Notes under the pieces: model-generated | Told to the model about the DNA's origin: nothing | The model's database searches: none | What the model saw: the letters and a program-made list of their open reading frames with translations, nothing else | Origin: Begonia masoniana | Lineage: Eukaryota; Streptophyta; Magnoliopsida; Cucurbitales; Begoniaceae | Direction: 5' to 3' | Length of the DNA: 64,000 bases | NCBI GenBank assembly: GCA_022432975.1 | Contig: CM039510.1 | Span: 11,916,301 to 11,980,300, forward strand | Part shown: piece by piece, positions 10,951-22,833 of the stretch | How positions within the stretch are numbered: position 1 is the first letter of the stretch | Layout: every line of letters starts with the position of its first letter | Program-made: the position numbers and the translations under genes

Positions 10951-12964
10951 TGTAGCAACCGGTACATGACTTTTATTTTATGGAATTAAGTGATTTTGAT
11001 TGGTTGCTTAAATAGGTTAAAGTTTGTTAGTCAAGGGCATAAGTGTAATTCGTGAAGCATGTGATATAAATGGAGGGTTTAGTGATGGATAGCCGCCACT
11101 ATTTCATCACTTTTCTCTTTCAGCTCAACCGACTCCTCTGGCAATTTTCTCTCCGAATCTTCTTCAACTTAGGTCAGTTCTTCATTGACTTCTTCTTGCT
11201 GATGATTTAGGATGAATATAGGATATACATTTGATGATTGGTTTACGGTAGAATGAGTGTTTTAAGGATGCTGTGAGTGAGAGCTGAGTTCGGGTTTTGT
11301 GATGAATCGGGAATGCTCGAGGAAGCAGAGCTTCCAACTAGTTTCCTTAGATTTCTGGATAGTTTATAATGAAGTTTAACTAATACTCTGTCTACGGTTT
11401 TAGGTTTGAGCAAACGAGCTCTTCTAAGAAACAAGGTAAGTAGAGTTTGTGTGCGCCTTCTGGCCTACATCACAAAATAGTAGGATTTATGCATGTTTTG
11501 TATGTTTTCCAGTACGTCATGCATCATGTTTGTTTTGAAAGCTTACGAAAATAAATTTACATGTAAAGGCATGGTAAAGCATGAACAGAATTAATCAGAT
11601 CCGCTATTAAGGGAACTAATCCGCCCCTTAATCGAGTAAGAGGATGTATGACTTTGGAAAAATTGATCCACTTCCCAATGGAACAGAAGAATCAGATCAG
11701 CTATTAAGGGAACTAATCTGCCCCTTAATCGAGTAAGAGGATATATGACTTTGGGAAAATTGATCCACTTCCCAATGGAACAAAAAGATCAGACCAGCAG
11801 AGAACGATTACGAGTTTAACTGAGTTGTGAAAGTAGAAACTGCATGGATAGGATTTATGTTTCAGCATTTCATTTCATTATTGCTCTACTTATTTAGCAT
11901 TAGGCTAATAGATGAGTTTTGTGATGTAGGAAAAGAAGTGTCTGCAGGTGTGTTCCCTGAACATGTTGAGGATTAGAAGCGCAGTTGGAGGAGTGCATAC
12001 AGGCTTCGACTTGGCAATTGATGAGGCGGTTTAATCAGTGGTAGCATTTGTGAAGTTTAGTGGACAATGGTTTAGTTAAAGTATGCTGGGAATTTTAATG
12101 ACAGTGGTAGTTTTAATATTTTTGATACGTTTTGGTGTTACTCTGATAATGATACATTGATGGTTTTAACTGTAGTCCTTCTTACTGGATTTTGAATGAT
12201 TTATGAAGTTAAGCTGTTTTGAATGGTTGTCAGAGTTGTCCATTTGTTTAGAGTGTAGTTGGTTAATGTATTGTTCTGTTGTGGGAAATGTCATTTAAAG
12301 TTGTGAAGGATCATTGTCCAAAGTCATGGGCGAGAATATCGTCCAAAGTTGAAGGTGAAATCAGTTGTTTGTTCTGTGGACAATTTGTCTTAAGTAAGTC
12401 TATGGACGTGGTCTGTGGACGATGAGTTTAAGTAAGTCTATGGACATGGTCCGTGGACAACGAGTTTATGTAATCTCGTGGACGATAAGGCCACGTGGAC
12501 CATGGATGGCAATTTAAATGAGTCACGTGGTCTGTGGGTAAAAACCTGTAAACGTTAAATCCCTGTAGTCGTGGACGAGAATATCGTCCACAGTCGAGGC
12601 ATGTTGTCATCTGAAACGGTGTCGTCTAAATTAAGGCTGTCTGTAGTGACATCGTCTAAAGTCGCTCGCCCATAGCTCGTCACCCAGAGTCGTAGATAGA
12701 CTCTGTGATCGACAAACTTCTTAGTATTGTCGAACTATTTGCAGATGGTGCAGATAAGTTTCAAACGATTTTGAAACCGGAGTTTTGCTGTTCTGTATTT
12801 GTCGTGATTCTGTTTTTATAACATGATTTTCTGCTGCAAGTTTTTATGTTTTAAATAATGTCAAGTTTTGACCGTTGAGAGAAATTTTAAAATTTTCTAG
12901 AATTTCTTAGTCCTGTTCAGTGTTATGAGTAGTGAACCGAGTTATAAAAACTCGGGGCGTTACA
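10951..12964 (+). repeat. L4 5' LTR
   Basis: 2,014 bp, TGTAGCAACC to GGGCGTTACA. TATA box at 11065-11070 and a pyrimidine-rich leader (about 11100-11170). Acceptor at 11402-11403, 32-nt putative exon 11404-11435, donor at 11436 and acceptor at 11928-11929. A 95-bp tandem pair lies at 11596-11790. It differs from the 3' LTR by many substitutions and lacks a segment near 12391 and another near 12230 that the 3' LTR has. Confidence 0.95.
11065..11070 (+). promoter_or_regulatory. L4 LTR TATA box
   Basis: TATAAA in the context GTGATATAAATGG, about 115 bp from the LTR start, followed by a CT-rich leader. The 3' LTR copy is at 17768-17773. It implies a short U3 and a transcribed remainder of about 1.85 kb. 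Confidence 0.65.
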
Positions 12965-12967
12965 GTA

Positions 12968-12979
12968 TGGTATCAGAGA
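12968..12979 (+). promoter_or_regulatory. L4 primer-binding site
   Basis: TGGTATCAGAGA, complementary to the 3' end of initiator methionine tRNA in its first 11 bases, 3 bp after the LTR end. Confidence 0.93.
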
Positions 12980-13119
12980 CATTTGGTTAAACCGTTCAAA
13001 AGATTACTCATCAGTGCCGATCGTCGCAAGGGAGTACTCCAACAACTGTAAGTGTTTATGTTAGCCTTAGTTAGTAGATATTTATGAGAGTAATTAACCC
13101 TGTACAGGAATTTAGTAAG

Positions 13120-16100
13120 ATGTCTAGACGACCAGGAAGACCAAGAATACCGAGAGAGATACCAAACCCGGGACATGAGGAGGATCCTAGTGTGATTAGG
13201 CATCTGACAGATTTGGTGCGTCAATAGACAGACTTGGTGCGACAACAGTTCGATCAGTTAGGAGTATTGTTGAACCGAGAAGTACAAGGAAGTGCCAACT
13301 CGAGTTCCAACAATGAGCAATCGGGGGACAGATTCCGGAGACTACGACCGCCCACGTTTGATGGAAAGTCATCAAATCCGATTGTTGCTGAGGAATGACT
13401 TAGGAAGATTGAGAGTATGTTCAAGTATGCCAATGTTGGAGAAAGAGACAAAGTCACTTTGGCAACGTTTCATCTGGCCAGTGATGCTCAACTTTGGTGG
13501 GAATCGATAGAGACCACCGCTGATGTCCTGGCAATGTCTTGGGCGCAATTTAAGGAAGCTTTCTATGAGAAGTACTTCAACAGCACTGTCCAGACTTCGA
13601 AGAAAGTAGAGTTTTTGCAATTGAAACAGACGGGGTCTGTGGCTGAGTACAACAGACAATTTGAGTCCCTGTCCAGGTTTGCTAGGCACATCGTACACAG
13701 GAATGAGGATAAAGTTTTCCAGTTTGTAAATGGATTGAAGCAAGAAATTTACAGAGGAGTGAAGATTTCTGGTATCAAGGGCTTGACTTACAGTGAAGTT
13801 GTGGACACGGCGCTGGAGGTGGAAGAGGCAGAAATGAAGTGCAGTGGGCCGTGGGAAGCTCCACGAAAATCTATTCAATGAAATGCTCAGTCGCAACAAC
13901 ATCGTGGAACAAAAAGGCCCAGTGAAGGCCAGAGTAGCCAAGGAACAGGAAAGAAGGTGCAGGATACTAGGAAGTTTCCCCAGTGCCCGAAATGTTTGAA
14001 GAATCACCCGGGCGAGTGCAGATTTGGGACGAGAAAGTGTTTCAACTGTGAAGAAGTTGGGCACACGTTCAAGGATTGCCCGAAACCCAGAGTCATCCGA
14101 TGCTATCACTGTAACTAAGTTGGTCATATTAACAGAGACTGCCCAACTTTAAAGAACGGCCCTGCTAAGTTGAAGCTGAGGATATTCTCCATGATGGAGT
14201 CGGGTGATGAAGATCAGTCCGTTGTAGTGTCAGGTACCATATTGATCAACTCTATACCTGCTTTTACTTTAATAGATTCCAGTGCAACACATTCATTTAT
14301 AGCGTCGACGTTTGCTGTCAAGTTAGATGTACAGTTTACCCCTACTAAGCATGTGTTTAACGTCGCGTTACCCTCTGGTGAACGCATGCACTCTAACCAA
14401 GTGATAATTGATAGTGTTGTGTTACTGGGAAACGTGAGTCTACCTGCTGATCTCATTATTATGGATATAATGGGATTTGATGTAATCCTAGGAATGGATT
14501 GGTTATTCAAGCATTATGCTACAATCGATTGTAGGACTGGAGTAGTTAGTTTTCAACCCCCTGGTGGTTTGAAACATACCTTTCAAGCTTTGAAGAAGAG
14601 TAAGAAAATGACTATTATAACTTCTATCAACGCTAGACCTTCTCCATGCGGGGAGTACTTGTGCTTTTTGGCCCGTGTTTTAGACACACAACTAGTAGGA
14701 AAATCAAGTCCTCAAAATGTCTTAGTTGTCCAAGACTTTCCAGAAGTATTTCTAGATGACCTTCTTGGCTTGCCACCAGATAGAGAAATTGAGTTTGTTG
14801 TAGATGTTTACCCAGGCGCGGAGCCTGTATCTAAGAATCCATACAGATTAGCACCTACGGAGCTTAGGGAATTAAAGAAACAGTTGGAAGAACTATTGGA
14901 AAAAGTGTTTATACGCCCAAGCTTTTCACCGTGGGGTGCACCAGTTCTTTTTGTCAAGAAGAAGGATGGATCAATGCGTATGTGGGTTGATTATCGAGAA
15001 TTGAATAAGTTAACTATCAAGAACAAGTATCCATTGCCAAGGATTGATGATTTATTCGACCAGCTTAATCGCGCGCGAATTTTTTCTAAGATTGACCTAA
15101 GGTCTGGTTATTACCAATTGAAAGTTAAATATGAAGATATTCCAAAGACTGCCTTTTGCACATGGTATGGACATTACGAGTTCTTGGTAATGTCCTTTGG
15201 ATTGACAAATGCACCAGCAGCCTTTATGGATCTTATGAATAGAGTGTTTCATGAGTATTTGGATAAGTTTGTTATAGTGTTTATTGATGATATTTTAATC
15301 TATTCACGTACTAAGGATGAGCATGAAAGACATTTGAGTTTGGTGTTAGGAGTACTAAGACAGCACCAACTTTATGCCAAGTTTTCCAAGTGTAAGTTTT
15401 GGTTGGACAGAGTTCACTTTCTTGGTCACGTGATCTCAGGAGATGGAATATCTGTCGATCCAGCCAAGGTTCAAGCAGTTAAGGAGTGGCCCCAACCGAA
15501 GAATGCTACAGATATTCGAAGTTTCCTTGGATTAGTAGGATATTACAGGAAATTTATTGAAGGATTCTCGAAGATTGCAACACCCCTCACTCGGTTAACA
15601 AGGAAAAACATGAAGTATGTGTGGACTGATGAATGTGAGCATAATTTTCAGACTTTGAAACAAAGATTGACCAATGCTCCAATATTAACACTTCCGGTTG
15701 ATAATGGTAAATTTAGCATTTATTGTGATGCTTCCAAAGTTGGACTTGACTGTGTCTTGATGCAAGATGGAAAAGTAATAGCCTATGCTTCTAGACAGCT
15801 GAAAACACATGAGAAGAATTATCCTACGCATGATTTGGAATTAGCTGCGGTAGTATTTGTATTAAAGATTTGGAGGCATTACTTGTATGGACAATCTTGT
15901 GAAATATTCTCAGATCATAAAAGTCTAAAATATATTTTCACACAGAAAGAGCTAAACATGAAGCAACGTCGGTGGTTGGAGTTTGTCAAGGACTATGATT
16001 TTGAAATTAAATACCATTTCGACAAGGCGAATGTAGTGGCTGATGCATTGAGTAGAGTGACAACATCAGCCTCTGCCTTGATTCTTGACATACCGCTAGC

Positions 16101-17618
16101 CTTAGAGACAGAATTCCAAAGATTTAACCTGGAAGCTGTGTCCAGCGTGTCAGCCATGCTTTCTGCCATATCCTTGAGGCCTACTATTTTGAAGAGAATA
16201 AAGGAAGTTCAGGTGAATGATGCTGAATGCAATAAGTACAAGTTAAGCATGGATTCATCTGATAAATCAGATTTCAACTGTTCTGTTGATGGAATTCTCA
16301 AGTTTCGGAATAGATGGTTTGTTCCGGCTAATGATGAACTTCGAAAGGAAATTCTTTCTGAAGCACATTCTTCTAGACTCTCTGTCCATCCTGGAAGTAC
16401 AAAAATGTACAGAGACCTTAAACAACATTATTGGTGGCCAAATATGAAAAGAAGTGTGGCGGAGTATATTGGATCGTGTTTGATTTGCCAACAGATTAAA
16501 GCTGAACATCAGAGGCCTGCAGGAACATTGCAACCATTACCAGTTCCCGAATGGAAATGGGAACAAATAACGATGGATTTTGTTGTAGAATTGCCTAGGA
16601 CAGCAAGGGGACATAATATAATTTTGGTGATAGTAGATCGTCTAACTAAATCCGCCCATTTCTTGCCAATAAAGATGACATACTCGATGGATTAGCTCGC
16701 TGAATTGTATGTGCATAAGATTGTTAGGTTGCATGGAGTTCCAAGCACTATAGTTTCAAACCGAGATTCTAGATTTACATCCAAGTTTTGGAAGAGTTTG
16801 CATAAAGCTATGTGTACACAGCTCAACTTTAGCACAGTCTTTCACTCTTAATCAGATGGACAATCTGAAAGAACTATTCAAACATTAGAGGATATGCTTT
16901 GAGCATGCACATTAGATTTTCAGGGTTCTTAGAGTAAGTACTTACCCTTAGTGGAATTTTCTTATAATAACAGTTTTCAGGCAACAATAGGAATGACACC
17001 GTATGAAGCATTGTATGGACGAAAATGAAGATCTCTTTTATATTGGGATAAAGTTGGTGAAACACGTTTGCTTGGTCCTGATATTGTGCAGTAAACAGTG
17101 GAGAAGATTGCCCTCATCCGACAGAGAATCTTGGCAGCTCAGAGCCGACAGAAAAGTTATGTTGATTGTAGACGTAGAGAATTAGAGTTTGAAGTAGGTG
17201 ATGAAGTTTTTCTTAAAGTTTCACCGTTCAAAGGAGTTGTGAGATTTGGAAGAAAGAGAAGCAAGTTGAATCCCAGATACATCGGACCATTCTCAATTTT
17301 GAAAAGGATTGGGAAGACAGCTTATCAGTTGCAATTGTCAGCCTCTATGGAAGGAATTCACAATGTGTTCCATGTTTCTATGCTAAAGAAGTGTATGCGG
17401 GATCCAACTCAAGTTGTGGAACAGCAGAACATTGAAGTTCATCCTACCCTCACCTATGAAGAGAAACAAGTGGAAATTTTGGACTATACGACAAAAGTGC
17501 TACGTAACAAGGAAGTTCAGCTAGTGAAGGTGTTATGGCATAATCAGAATGTAGAAGGGCAACTTGGGAACGCCAGCAGGACATGATGAGCCTATATCCT
17601 GAGTTGTTTAAGCACTGA
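13120..17618 (+). pseudogene. L4 gag-pol polyprotein, inactivated
   Basis: One reading frame from the ATG at 13120, broken by stops at 13225, 13396, 13879, 14116, 16693, 16849, 16900, 16930, 17026 and 17092, and by a 1-bp loss near 17560 that moves the true end to 17616-17618. Gag has the DRFRRLRPPTFDG block and two CCHC knuckles (14038-14079; 14101-14142, the second holding a stop). Protease (about 14230-14580) reads DSS where DSG/DTG is needed (14281). RT (about 14860-15500) keeps the catalytic FIDD. RNase H (about 15700-16060), the integrase HHCC finger and first catalytic Asp (16360-16690) and a chromodomain-like tail (about 17450-17618) follow. It would have encoded all replication proteins of the element. 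Confidence 0.95.
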
Positions 17619-17640
17619 ATTTTGAAAACAAAATTCTTTT

Positions 17641-17653
17641 AAAAAGGGTAGAT
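17641..17653 (+). promoter_or_regulatory. L4 polypurine tract
   Basis: AAAAAGGGTAGAT directly before the 3' LTR: the primer site for plus-strand DNA synthesis, with T interruptions. Confidence 0.85.
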
Positions 17654-19785
17654 TGTAGCAACCGGTACGTGGCTTTTATTTTATGGAATTAAGTGATTTT
17701 GATTGGTTGCTTAAATATTGTAAAGTTTGTTAGTCAAGGGCCCAAGTGTAATTCGTGAAGCATGTGATATAAATGGAGGGTTTAGTGATGGATAGCCGCC
17801 ACTATTTCATCACTTTCCTCTTTCAGCTCAGCCGACTCCTCTGGCGATTTTCTCTCCGAATCTTCTTCAACTTAGGTGAGTTCTTCCTTGACTTCTTCTT
17901 GCTGATGATTTAGGATGAATATAGGATATACATTTGATGATTGGTTTACGGTAGAATGAGTGTTTTAAGGATGCTGTGAGTGAGAGCTAAGTTCGGGTTT
18001 TGTGATGAATCGGGAATGCTCGAGGAAACAGAGCTTCCAACTAGTTTCCTTAGATTTCTGGATAGTTTAGAATGAAGTTTAACTAATACTCTGTCTACGG
18101 TTTTAGGTTTGAGCAAACCCCGAAGTAGTGTGCAACCGAGCTCTTCTAGGAAACCAGGTAAGTAGAGTTTGTGTGTGCCTTCGGGCCTACATCACAAAAC
18201 AGTAGGATTTATGCATGTTTTGTATGTTTTCCAGTACGTCATGTATCATATTTGTTTTGAAAGCTTACGAAAATGAATTTACATGTAAAGGCATGGTAAA
18301 GCATGAACAAAATTAATCAGATCAGCTATTAAGGGAACTAATCCGCCCCTTAATCGAGTAAGAGGATGTATGACTTTGGAAAAATTGATCCACTTCCCAA
18401 TGGAACAGAAAGATCAGATTAGCGATTAAGGGAACTAATCCGCCCCTTAATCGAGTAAGAGGATGTATGACTTTTGAAAAATTGATCAACTTCCCAATTG
18501 GAACAGAAAGATTAGACCAGCAGAGAACGATTACGAATTTAACTGAGTTGTGAAAGTAGAAACTGCATGGATAGGATTTATGTTTCAGCATTTTATTTCA
18601 TTATTGCTCTACTTATTTAGCATTAGGCTAATAGATGAGTTTTGTGATTTAGGAGAAGAAGTGTCTGGAGGTGTGTTCCCTGAACATGTTGAGGATTAGA
18701 AGCAGTTGGAGGAGTGCATCAGGCTTCGACTTGGCAATTGATGAGGCGGTTTAACCAGTGGTAGCATTTGTGAAGTTTAGTGGACAATGGTTTAGTTAAA
18801 GTATGCTGGGAATTTTAATAACAGTGGTAGTTTTAATATTTTTGATACGTTTTGGTGTTACTATGATAATGATACATTGATGGTTTTAACTGTAGTCCTT
18901 CTTACTAGATTTTGAATGGTTTATGAAGCTGTTTTGAATGGTTGTTGTCAAATTTTTATGTGTTCTTCCGTAGTCAGAGTTGTCCATTTGTTTAGAGTGT
19001 AGTTGGTTAATGTATTGTTCTGTTGTGGGAAATATCATTTAAAGTTGTGAAGGATCATCGTCCAAAGTCATTGGCGAGAATATCATCCAAAGTTGAAGGT
19101 GAAATCAGTCGTTTGTTCTGTGGACAATTTGTCTGAAGTGTAAATCGTCCAAGTTTATAAAGTCATGTGACACGTGGACGATAGAGTCACGTGGTTTGTG
19201 GTCGATGAACTTAAGTAAGTCTATGGACGTGGTCTGTGGACGATGAGTTTAAGTAAGTCTATGGACGTGGTCCGTGGACGACGAGTTTATGTAATCCCGT
19301 AGACGATAAGGTCACGTGGACCATGGACGACAATTTAAATGAGTCACTTGGTCTGTGGGCAAAAACCTGTAAACGTTAAATCCCTGTAGTCGTGGACAAG
19401 AATATCGTCCACAGTCGAGGCATGTTGTCATCTGAAACGGTGTCGTCTAAATTAAGGCTGTCTGTAGTGACATCGTCTAAAGTCGCTCGCCCAGAGCTCG
19501 TCGCCCAGAGTCGTAGACAGACTCTGTGATCGACAAACTTCTTAGTATTGTCGAACTGTTTCCAGATGGTGCAGATAAGTTTCAAACGATTTTGAAACCG
19601 GAGTTTTGCTGTTCTGTATTCGTCGTGATCCTGTTTTTATAACATGATTTTCCGCTGCAAGTTTTTATGTTTTATATAATGTCAAGTTTTAACCGTTGAG
19701 AGAAATTTTAAAATTTTCTAGAATTTCTTAGTCCTGTTCAGTGTTATGAGTAGCGAACCGAGTTATAAAAACTCGGGGCGTTACA
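17654..19785 (+). repeat. L4 3' LTR
   Basis: 2,132 bp, same termini as the 5' LTR. It contains the segment around 19137-19200 missing from the 5' LTR and short tandem GTGGACGA-type units (about 19165-19330). These differences allow the solo LTR in copy B to be dissected into 5' and 3' parts. Confidence 0.95.
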
Positions 19786-19790
19786 CACGA

Positions 19791-20611
19791 GGGTCAAGAA
19801 TGCAATAATGTTGTGAATTAATTGAAGAAAAATGATATATTTTTCATGTTAAATAGTAGAGTTGTTGACCTGTGAGCAGTAAGTGATGGACCCTTTTCCT
19901 GACAAATTGCACAATGTGAGGAAAATCAAGGAAAAACAGCAAGGGGTAAAGTGTCGATCAATGGGCAGTAATGGTTGACCAGACAAATGGAAAATAGATG
20001 TTTGAACGTATCAAGTTGATTTTGGTCGATTGAACTTGAGGAGTGGTCAACCAAGAATGCATAAAACTACAAAAATAACAGAAAAATCCTAATTTGAAAT
20101 GTTTTATTTCCTTTCAAACTCTCAAGCTACCTCCTATATTCTCTCAAGTTCTCGAAAGGATAAGCCCAATTCATGTGAAATTGAGTAGGCATCAATCCTC
20201 AATTGTTATGAATATGGATATAGAAAGATGAGATAATCAATTAGAGTTTCAAATTTGCTCTTAGAGTTTACTCATGTCAAATTTCGTCTTATACGATATG
20301 CTAATATGTGTGAATTTTTATGATTAGGTTGATCTAAAGTGAAAGTTAATTATCATAAGGGTCATTTTCATGCTAGGACTTTGAGGTAAGTGATGTTTGT
20401 ATGCGTTTGACCTTTTGACTTACATCAAAGGTGCTAGGGTAACTTATTGTATTTTAATGCTGTATTTGTGATAATATTAATTGAGAATGTGTCATACTAT
20501 AGATTTTAATGTACATGTTATAAGATGCACTAATGATATAATTATTAGACATTGTATGACAATGAATTCGAGGATATGCTATAAAATTTAGCTTTATGTT
20601 AATAGTTTTAT
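19791..20611 (+). mobile_element. Old L5 LTR remnant, left part
   Basis: Low-complexity sequence with an LTR-like landmark near 20384-20450: GAGGTAAGTGATG followed by a CTTACATCAAAGG block in the position of the conserved GGTAAGT...TACATCAC module. The presumed right part, with acceptor-like GTGATGCAGGTGAAG, lies at 62640-62700 beyond the MITE and all later insertions. No termini were identified. Confidence 0.45.
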
Positions 20612-21397
20612 GGGTAATTATCAATTTTAACTCTGTACTATGAACTTTATTTTAATTAGCCCCCTGTACTAAATAAACCGGCAAACCAAACCCTGTACTT
20701 TGATTTTGTTAAACCCTCATTTAAAAAATTACCAAACGATATTAAATTTATTTAAAATTTTTACCACATGTTCACTACTTAATGAGAAGATAATATAATT
20801 TTTTTTTTTGATTTTGTAACACATGTACGATTTATTGTAATTTTATTTTAATAATTTATAAAAATATTATAATGAATCATACAAATTTTAGAACATAACG
20901 AAAATGTTTTTATTATCTACCCATGATAGGGCAAACATGTAAAAAAGTTTTTAAATAAATCCAATATCGTTTGATATTTGTTTAAAAATTAATTTATAAA
21001 GTAAAGAAGAAACTGAGATTAATTTTAAAAAAATACCAAAAGATATTGGATTTATTTTAAAATATTTCTACATGTTTACCACTTTATGGGTAGATAATAG
21101 AAATATTTTCATGATTTTATAAAACTTGTATGAGTTATTATAATATTTTTATAAAATACTAAAATAAAATTACAATAAATCATACATGCGTTAAAAACTC
21201 ACGAAAATTTTCAGATTATCTTCTCATTAAGTAATAAATATGTGATAAAAATTTCAAGTAAATCAAATATCGTTTGATAATTTTTTAAATGAGGGTTTTA
21301 CGAAATTATTGATGGAAAGTCAAAACTGATAAAAGAATCAAAGTATAGGGTTTGGTTTGCCATTTTTTTAGTGCATAGGGCTAACTGAAATAAAGTG
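20612..21397. mobile_element. MULE-type MITE, left portion (copy A)
   Basis: Starts GGGTAATTATCAATTTTAAC. Two arms facing each other carry the same motifs: CCTGTACTAAATAAACCGGC at left and an inverted, decayed version near 21345-21390. The element is interrupted at AAGTG (21393-21397) by an L3 LTR. In copy B the missing right tip is found at 62249-62279. The left 9 bp TAGTTTTAT (20603-20611) match TACTTTTAT at 62280-62288 with one change, fitting Mutator-type 9-bp duplication. Confidence 0.75.
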
Positions 21398-22833
21398 TGT
21401 GACGACCCCCGACCCGATTGGGGTCGAAGAGCCATCACTCTGGACATTTAAAAAACGTGACATATTTTTTTTTTGAAACTTTTAAAACGTTACACAGAGG
21501 ATAACATTCTCTGGAATTGAAGTCTGGATAAATGACAGAAGAGAGCAAGGGTGACAGAATACTTTGGACGTTTTAGAAAAGAAAGAAAAATGGAAAAACA
21601 GACATGCAGTGGAAGACTTAATAAAATGGAAAACATAAACTGGGAGTCATGCTGTGAGAGACATACTGTGGGCAGTAGAAGCCGTGGACGTTTAAACAGA
21701 AAAGGTAAAATCTGTGAACAAACAGAAGCTGTGGATGTTTAAAAAATCAAAACAGTGTATGTGGACAAACATAAGCTGTGGACGTTTAAAAATCAAAACA
21801 GTGTCTGTGGACAAACAGAAGCTGTGGACGTTTAAAAATCAAAACAGTGTCTGTGGACGACGTTATCGTCCACAACTTTGGACGATAACTTTGGACGACT
21901 AACACTTGGCCAAATACTTGAAACGATTACTCGACTGATGACGTTATCATCCATTGACTTTGAACGATTATTTTTCAGAAGGCATGGACGACTATTTTCA
22001 AAGGCAGCGTGGACGTTTAAATAACAGGCAGACTTTGGACTTTTAAATAACAGGCAGATTCTCGGCGACGTTATCGTGGACGATAACTTTGGACGACAAC
22101 ACTTAGCCGAATAAAAGATAGAAACCGAAGGCAAAATAGACAACAGAAACTGAAGGCAGAATGAACGATAAAATTTAAAGGCAGAATTGGACGATAAAAT
22201 TTAAAGGCAAAATTGGACGATAAAATTTAAAGGTAGAATGGATGACTATTTTCTTTTGGAAAACTTGAAGACTTGAAAGACTTAACATATGCTACGCCGA
22301 TCGATCGGTTACCCAGGTGAACGATCGGCAACCTCTCTGTTTGAGAATTTACTATCTTTGACACAGAAAACTTCAAACTCAAAAACCAGATTAAAAACAT
22401 AATTTTGGACATATCAGAAAAAAAAAACAGAAGTTTAAAAAATCGATCTGCATGGATAGCTCTAAAACCAGAGACAATCCATGCACAACCTAAAAGAGAA
22501 AATCCCAAGTAATTCCAGAATATTTTAAAAAAACATAAATTCAATTGTCAAACAGAGGTTTTAAAATTCATCAACACAGAATCTATACATTGTTTTAAAA
22601 TCTCAGAAGCAGTATAGAACTTGACATGCATTTCCAGCATTCACCAAAACAAAAGTTTTTAAAACATAAACACAAAACTTTAAAACTTCACTCTCTCTGG
22701 TCAGGAATATATCTAACTGCCACAACCATCCCCGAAAGCTCGTGCCACCAACCACCTATTCGTCGGCCTGAGGCACAAAATCCTCATCCACGGGTTCCGT
22801 ACCTACATCAGAGAATTCAACAATGAGCCTAAA
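21398..22833 (-). mobile_element. L3-like LTR, reverse, truncated (copy A)
   Basis: Begins TGTGACGACCCCCG next to TSD AAGTG and runs to GAGCCTAAA, where a forward L3 LTR starts. The rest of this LTR is not in copy A. In copy B its far end is at 61506-62243. It carries tandem CTGTGGACGTTTAAA units (about 21700-21850) and ACGATAAAATTTAAAGGCAG units (22163-22245). The site ATCCA at 22477-22481 is the empty site of the copy B L7 insertion. Confidence 0.8.
21700..22245. repeat. Short tandem repeats in L3-like LTR
   Basis: About three units of roughly 46 bp with CTGTGGACGTTTAAAAATC, then three units of 26 bp with GGACGATAAAATTTAAAGGC. Copy B has four of the latter (46995-47098), so the unit number changed between copies. 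These occupy the LTR region that holds TGACGTCA arrays in other L3 members. Confidence 0.85.

Larger units (their letters stand above)
10951..19785 (+). mobile_element. L4 Ty3/gypsy element, complete structure, TSD CACGA
   Basis: 5' LTR 10951-12964, primer-binding site 12968-12979, gag-pol 13120-17618, polypurine tract 17641-17653 and 3' LTR 17654-19785. The duplication CACGA lies at 10946-10950 and 19786-19790. Domain order Gag, protease, RT, RNase H, integrase and a C-terminal chromodomain-like segment puts it in Ty3/gypsy, most like the chromovirus (Tekay/Del-type) branch; that clade call is inference. Ten in-frame stops and one frameshift make it non-autonomous. Copy B keeps only a solo LTR with the same TSD, so insertion came before the copies separated. 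Confidence 0.96.

Noticed and set aside
12968..12979. tRNA gene
   Set aside because: Only the primer-binding complement of initiator tRNA is present; no cloverleaf.
13372..14127. 251-residue minus-strand frame
   Set aside because: Shadow of the L4 gag coding strand, which has clear Gag motifs on the + strand.
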